Assembly: GCA_026987995.1 (NCBI GenBank)
Contig: JALSMC010000256.1
Span: 1-8,625 of the forward strand
DNA length: 8,625 nt
DNA from: Sulfurimonas sp.
GTDB taxonomy: Bacteria; Campylobacterota; Campylobacteria; Campylobacterales; Sulfurimonadaceae
Direction: 5' to 3'
Positions 4,984-8,625 of the stretch are shown piece by piece. A program made the translations under genes and the position numbers. How positions within the stretch are numbered: position 1 is the first letter of the stretch; every line of letters starts with the position of its first letter. The notes under the pieces were generated by a model, which worked only from the letters and a program-made list of their open reading frames with translations, had not been told where the DNA came from and ran no database searches.

Positions 4984-5817
4984 CTACTTTACACTAAGAG
5001 TTACACCAAGTGTGTGACTCTCCCCTGGCTTTACAATGCGAAAATCATCAAAAGCATTAGCCGTTTCTATGCAGACAAACTCTTTATAAGCCTCCGCTTT
5101 CATACCACTCATCTTTGAGCCTTTCTCTATCCATGGGTTCCAGACAACAGCAGAGCAAGACCCGACTGCATTTAGACTAATCGTTTTCTCTTCATCAAGT
5201 AAAGATAGCTCTTTATCTACATCAAAATAAACTCTATCACACTCCGCATTTATTACTACTGCAGATTTTTGCACCGCATTTGTATCTGTCAGTGTATCTA
5301 TATATACTTTATCTTCTAAGCCACTTATCTTCACATCACTTATATCTGAAACGCCAAAGTAAGTATGAAGAGCCTGTGTTACCATAAACTCTTTGTCATC
5401 AAAATTTTTAGTAATCAGCTCCACACTTAAAGTATCTCCAATAATAAAAACAACATCAAGTTCAAACCTATAGTCCCAAATCTCTCGACTCTTTTTTGTA
5501 TCACGAAGTCGTAAAAGAACTTCAGTTGTACTCTCATCTATCTCTTTTACATATACTAACTCAAAAAGAGCGGTACGACTAAATCCATGAGCAGGCATAC
5601 TTTTATCAAGTACTCCAAAACGCGGCCAACAGATAGGGATTCCCCCTCGTATTGCTTTTCCTTCCTGGAAAAAACTTGTAGGACTGAGCCAAAGTATCTC
5701 TTTTTTGCCCTTACACTTATACTCAAAAATATGTGCCCCTTGAAGAGCTATTTTAGCACGAGCTATTTTGTTACTTACTTCGACATAAGTAAATCCGTTG
5801 GGAAATTTTTTAAGCAT
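4984..5817 (-). CDS. D-hexose-6-phosphate mutarotase (YeaD-like aldose epimerase)
   Basis: Interconverts the alpha and beta anomers of hexose 6-phosphates in the cytosol. It has 277 residues with the galactose-mutarotase beta-sandwich fold, the usual length for the YeaD/YMR099c branch. Diagnostic stretches are R-G-G-I-P-I-C-W-P-R-F-G (57-68), P-A-H-G-F-S-R with H77 (75-81), A-L-H-T-Y-F with H151 (149-154), W-N-P-W (226-229) and C-I-E-T-A-N-A with E251 (249-255). H77, H151 and E251 fit the catalytic and sugar-binding trio. The Arg residues of the first motif would contact the phosphate, separating this group from GalM. Its ATG directly follows the TAG of the sugar transporter (TAGATG) without a clear ribosome site, so it is probably coupled and is the last gene of the sugar unit. 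Its stop lies five bases from the convergent DUF4395 stop. Confidence 0.9.
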   Translation of the reverse strand: MLKKFPNGFTYVEVSNKIARAKIALQGAHIFEYKCKGKKEILWLSPTSFFQEGKAIRGGIPICWPRFGVLDKSMPAHGFSRTALFELVYVKEIDESTTEVLLRLRDTKKSREIWDYRFELDVVFIIGDTLSVELITKNFDDKEFMVTQALHTYFGVSDISDVKISGLEDKVYIDTLTDTNAVQKSAVVINAECDRVYFDVDKELSLLDEEKTISLNAVGSCSAVVWNPWIEKGSKMSGMKAEAYKEFVCIETANAFDDFRIVKPGESHTLGVTLSVK

Positions 5818-7086
5818 CTAACACTGATTACACCAAGTTCTCATTTTATGTCCTTTGAGCGCATAAAAGAGTATCACTCCATAACATATGATGCCATAGA
5901 GATAAGCTTCTTGCATACTACCACCCAGTTGTGCAAGTTTACCAAACGCCAAAGGCAGTAGTGCCCCACCAGCTATTGCCATGATAAGTAATGCCGAACC
6001 TTTAGCTGTATGTTTTCCCATATCTTCTAATGCTAAGGGCCATATTGTCGGCCATACTAAAGCATTTGCCAGACCTAGTAGAGCTACAAATGTTACACTA
6101 TCAGGAAGTGTTGATACACCGCTCCATCCCCATAAAAGCTCAGAGATAGTATTTGAAGTTGTAGAACTAAATGCTATACCTACAAGAAAAGTCATTCCTA
6201 AAAGTGCTGAACCTATAAGTGCTTTTTCTTGAGAGAGATACCTGGGTATAAAAAAGACTCCTACAAGGTATGATATAACCATAAAAACCATAGTATAAGA
6301 GGTTAAAGCAGTTGCATTTAAAACTCCTAAACTTTGGGCATACAAGCCTATGGTATCACCTGCGATCACTTCTATACCTACATAAAAGAAGAGTGCGACA
6401 GCACCTAAGACAACACGAGGAAAACTAAAAATAGAGCTATCATCATACTCATCTTGAGAAAATTGTAACTCTTCTAAAGATGAGTACTTAATAAAAATAG
6501 CCAACGCAAAAAGTACACCAGCCATAACACTATAAGGCACAATCAACTTATGGGCTAGTGTATCTACCTCTAAAACAGATATATTGTCAATAGAACCAAA
6601 ACCAGTGAGCACTAAAACTGTAAAAATTATAGGTGCTAAAACCCCTGCACTCTTGTTGATAAGTCCCATGATACTTATTCGCATTGCAGCACTCTCTATT
6701 GGACCGATGAGAACTATGTAAGGATTTGAAGCTGTTTGAAGCAATGTAAGTCCAGAACCAAGAGTAAAAAGTGCTAGTAAAAATACAATGAACTCTGCAC
6801 TTAGTGCCGCTGGTATAAAGAGTAAACTTCCCACTGACATCATTACAAGCCCCAAACTCATACCATTTTTATACCCAGTTTTATCGAGTAAAAAAGCCAT
6901 CGGTAAAGCCATAACTGTATATGCAATGTAAAAAGCAAAGGTCACAAAAAGTGCCTCAAAATCACTCAGAGTGCAGATGACTTTTAGAAATGGTATCAAA
7001 GAGCCATTGAGCCATGTCACAAAGCCGAAGATGAAAAAGAGAGTTCCTATGATGAGCATAGGGGTTAGACTTGATTTTCTATCCAT
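5818..7086 (-). CDS. FucP/GluP-type MFS sugar transporter
   Basis: A 422-residue, 12-segment major-facilitator permease of the fucose/glucose-galactose:H+ symporter family (FucP of E. coli, GluP of Brucella and Helicobacter), importing a monosaccharide across the inner membrane. Evidence is F-F-I-F-G-F-V-T-W-L-N-G near residue 17 in helix 1, L-L-D-K-T-G-Y-K (66-73) between helices 2 and 3, L-Q-T-A-S-N-P-Y (116-123), F-Y-V-G-I-E (234-239) in helix 7 and N-A-L-V-W-P-T-I-W-P-L (341-351). The central cytoplasmic loop spans about 202-222. Its ATG overlaps the end of the HAD gene by eight bases (ATGGATAG), with AAGGA eight bases upstream inside that gene. It is followed immediately by the hexose-phosphate mutarotase, which supports a hexose as cargo. 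Which sugar (glucose, galactose, fucose, fructose or mannose) cannot be read from the sequence. Confidence 0.9.
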   Translation of the reverse strand: MDRKSSLTPMLIIGTLFFIFGFVTWLNGSLIPFLKVICTLSDFEALFVTFAFYIAYTVMALPMAFLLDKTGYKNGMSLGLVMMSVGSLLFIPAALSAEFIVFLLALFTLGSGLTLLQTASNPYIVLIGPIESAAMRISIMGLINKSAGVLAPIIFTVLVLTGFGSIDNISVLEVDTLAHKLIVPYSVMAGVLFALAIFIKYSSLEELQFSQDEYDDSSIFSFPRVVLGAVALFFYVGIEVIAGDTIGLYAQSLGVLNATALTSYTMVFMVISYLVGVFFIPRYLSQEKALIGSALLGMTFLVGIAFSSTTSNTISELLWGWSGVSTLPDSVTFVALLGLANALVWPTIWPLALEDMGKHTAKGSALLIMAIAGGALLPLAFGKLAQLGGSMQEAYLYGIICYGVILFYALKGHKMRTWCNQC

Positions 7087-7909
7087 TTTTTAATCCTTCT
7101 AGGTATTTTGCGACACCATCTTCTTCGTTAGTATGTGCTAATACTATTTTTGCTAAGTCTTTTACTTCGGCTTGAGCATTTGCCATCGCAACTGAAGTTT
7201 TTGCTAACTCAAACATACCCATATCGTTATAGTTATCACCAAAAACAGTGAGTTTATCTAAGTCAAATCCCATCGCATCACTTACACTTTGTATCCCGTG
7301 TGATTTATCTGCATCTTTATTTAGTATTGTCAAGAAATAGCATCCTGTATATGTTTCAGGAGCTAGTATATACTTTACAGAATTACCGAACTTATCAAGA
7401 AAATGCTCGTGTAATTCACGAAGTAGCTCCTCTTCACCCATATAAACGATTTTAAAGTTCTCATCTTTAGCTCTAATCCCATCTTCTATCTTAATGTTAT
7501 CAGCAGTCGAGTAACGAGTTAAAACCTCTCTTTGGTATCTGTTTAAAACCTTGTCGTGCACAAAACTTTCTCTTAGATTTTTGGCATCATCAAGGGCTAA
7601 TACAAAAGGATAAATCCCAAACTTCCATCCCTCTTCTATGATAGTATCAGTTGCATCTCGTCCAAGAATTTTTGTTGCTATGATTTTTTTATCCATAGTA
7701 GCGATGAGAGCACCATCGAGTAAAATCATCGGTGCGTTTACCTCTACACCTTTTAAAAATTGTGCTGTTTTCATATAAGTCCTAGCAGTTGCTATACTCA
7801 AAATAGAGTCCTCTGCATAAGAATTCCAGATTTTTTTAGTATAATCGCTCACAGATAAATCATTTTTTAGAAATGTATGGTCTAGGTCAGTTATGTAAAT
7901 ATTTTTCAT
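7079..7909 (-). CDS. HAD superfamily (type IIB, Cof-like) phosphatase
   Basis: A cytosolic Mg-dependent phosphatase, 276 residues, with all four HAD motifs: D8-L-D10-H-T (nucleophile and acid/base aspartates), I-A-T-A-R with T41 (motif II, Ala where Cof proteins usually have Gly), K202 in D-K-S-H-G-I (motif III) and G-D-N-Y-N-D (224-229) for metal binding. The stretch of about 85-190 between motifs II and III is the type IIB cap. Relatives include Cof/YidA sugar phosphatases and sucrose- or mannosylglycerate-phosphate phosphatases, so the substrate is open; the sugar transporter and mutarotase downstream point to a sugar phosphate. The start must be at or near 7909, because motif I begins at residue 8. 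No Shine-Dalgarno sequence precedes it, and a TGC-TATACT -10 ends only six bases upstream, which suggests a leaderless message. It is the first gene of the sugar unit. Confidence 0.88.
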   Translation of the reverse strand: MKNIYITDLDHTFLKNDLSVSDYTKKIWNSYAEDSILSIATARTYMKTAQFLKGVEVNAPMILLDGALIATMDKKIIATKILGRDATDTIIEEGWKFGIYPFVLALDDAKNLRESFVHDKVLNRYQREVLTRYSTADNIKIEDGIRAKDENFKIVYMGEEELLRELHEHFLDKFGNSVKYILAPETYTGCYFLTILNKDADKSHGIQSVSDAMGFDLDKLTVFGDNYNDMGMFELAKTSVAMANAQAEVKDLAKIVLAHTNEEDGVAKYLEGLKNG

Positions 7910-7915
7910 AAAAGT

Positions 7916-7924
7916 AGTATAGCA
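7916..7924 (-). promoter_or_regulatory. Extended -10 promoter of the HAD/sugar unit
   Basis: On the minus strand, TGC-TATACT, with the -10 hexamer at 7921-7916. Transcription starting seven bases on would fall at the A of the ATG (7909). No -35 resembling TTGACA is seen 16-18 bases upstream, consistent with an extended -10 promoter. It lies in the 32-base gap shared with the divergent SDR gene. Confidence 0.5.
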
Positions 7925-7932
7925 AAATAAGT

Positions 7933-7936
7933 GAGG
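7933..7936 (+). promoter_or_regulatory. Ribosome binding site of the SDR gene
   Basis: GAGG lies five bases before the ATG at 7942. Together with the nucleotide-binding motif that begins at residue 7, this fixes the start of the SDR gene. Confidence 0.6.
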
Positions 7937-7941
7937 TTTGG

Positions 7942-8625
7942 ATGCAGTTAGCAGTAGTTACAGGGGCGAGTTCGGGGATAGGTAAAGCTATAAGTTTGAG
8001 ACTTTTATTACTTGGCTATAGGGTGATAGGGGTTAGCAGAACAGACTCTGAGGCACTACTTCAAGAGCAAAATTTCTCAAGTATAAATGCAGACTTATCA
8101 AATGAAAAAGAGACTCTAAAGCTTTGCGGGACACTCAAAAACGAGTCTCTTTTTATTCTCGTAAACGCAGCAGGGTTTGGAAAGTTTGAACCCCATGAAG
8201 AACTAAGTCCTAAAACCATAACAGAGATGACATTTCTTAACCTAACAGCCCCTATGCTACTCACAAATGCACTCCTAAGAAATTTAAAACAAAATGATGG
8301 TTACCTCATCAATATAAATTCCATAGAAGCCATAAGAGCAAGTAAATTCGCTGGCGTTTACTCTGCTACAAAAGCAGGTCTTAAAGCCTTTGGTGATGCA
8401 CTTTTTGAAGAGACTCGCAAAAGTAATCTTAGTATCACAAACATCAACCCAGATATGACAGAGTCTGCGTTTTACAATGAACTGCGTTTTGATGTAAGTA
8501 AAAAAGAGAGTGAAAAACTCCTCACAGAAGATATAGCTGATGCCGTAGAACATATACTTAGCATGAGAAAAGGTGCTGTAGTGAGTGACTATACTATTAG
8601 AAGTTTACATTTTGGAATTAGTAAA
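7942..8625 (+). CDS. Short-chain dehydrogenase/reductase (3' end outside the window)
   Basis: An NAD(P)(H)-dependent oxidoreductase of the classical SDR family. The frame stays open for 228 codons to the window edge; the usual length is 230-250, so only the last few residues should be missing. Motifs are T-G-A-S-S-G-I-G (7-14, cofactor loop), S-R at 32-33 after strand 2 (Arg there favours NADP), D51 (adenine contact), N-A-A-G (75-78), N100, and catalytic S127, Y140 and K144 in Y-S-A-T-K. The segment after strand 6 reads I-N-P-D-M-T-E-S, so the common P-G is P-D. The substrate cannot be inferred. It is divergent from the HAD gene with 32 bases between starts, so the two promoter regions must overlap. 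I read it directly by translating from base 7942. Confidence 0.9.
   Translation, partial: MQLAVVTGASSGIGKAISLRLLLLGYRVIGVSRTDSEALLQEQNFSSINADLSNEKETLKLCGTLKNESLFILVNAAGFGKFEPHEELSPKTITEMTFLNLTAPMLLTNALLRNLKQNDGYLININSIEAIRASKFAGVYSATKAGLKAFGDALFEETRKSNLSITNINPDMTESAFYNELRFDVSKKESEKLLTEDIADAVEHILSMRKGAVVSDYTIRSLHFGISK

Noticed and set aside
4998..5020. Nine-pair hairpin GAGTTACAC / GTGTGACTC near the convergent stops
   Set aside because: It lies inside the mutarotase coding end and has no T-run on either strand, so I do not call it a terminator, though it could slow polymerase.
5587..6232. Plus-strand frames of 124 and 83 codons opposite the mutarotase and sugar transporter
   Set aside because: Antisense frames with low-quality composition and no initiation signals.
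8061..8553. Minus-strand frames of 67 and 89 codons near the right edge
   Set aside because: They lie opposite the SDR gene, which has full cofactor and catalytic motifs; they have no start signals.

Overview
The window is AT-rich, gene-dense DNA, most likely from a Campylobacterota (Epsilonproteobacteria) genome of the Sulfurimonas/Sulfuricurvum type. This is inferred from base composition, A/T-ending codons, very tight gene packing and the overall look of the proteins; there is no rRNA or other marker gene to prove it. Nearly all the sequence is coding. No stretch over 300 bases lacks a gene. I see no tRNA, rRNA, CRISPR array, insertion sequence or prophage.

Layout. (1) 9-569, plus strand: an unrecognised soluble protein built from a roughly 54-residue repeat. 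(2) 591-1512, minus strand: a two-gene unit, a small MOSC-like protein followed one base later by an unrecognised 156-residue protein. (3) 1619-4184: a complete arsenic-resistance locus. arsB (arsenite efflux permease) runs leftward. arsI/cadI (metalloenzyme of the vicinal-oxygen-chelate fold), arsR (repressor) and arsC (thioredoxin-coupled arsenate reductase) run rightward as one tightly coupled operon. The 122-base gap between them holds two face-to-face sigma70-type promoters. Each has a TTGATA -35, a 17-base spacer and a good -10, and the two -35 boxes are the two arms of one ArsR-type palindrome. (4) 4247-4978: a GTG-started DUF4395 membrane protein with two cysteine pairs. (5) 4984-7909, minus strand: a three-gene sugar unit, transcribed HAD phosphatase, FucP/GluP-type sugar transporter, hexose-6-phosphate mutarotase, with overlapping or abutting ends. 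(6) 7942 to the window end, plus strand: a short-chain dehydrogenase/reductase that is cut off by the window edge.

How the genes work together. In the ars locus ArsR would hold both promoters shut until trivalent arsenic binds its CVC motif. ArsC would then reduce arsenate to arsenite and ArsB would export it. ArsI could break carbon-arsenic bonds of trivalent organoarsenicals, or serve another soft-metal role. In the sugar unit the transporter would import a monosaccharide, the mutarotase would equilibrate the anomers of a hexose phosphate, and the HAD enzyme would dephosphorylate a sugar phosphate or similar metabolite. No kinase is present in the window.

I did not find a clearly new multi-gene system. 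The most notable points are the symmetrical shared-operator architecture of the ars locus, the cysteine-rich ArsI tail, the internally repeated protein at the left edge, the MOSC/unknown gene pair, and the apparently leaderless start of the HAD gene.
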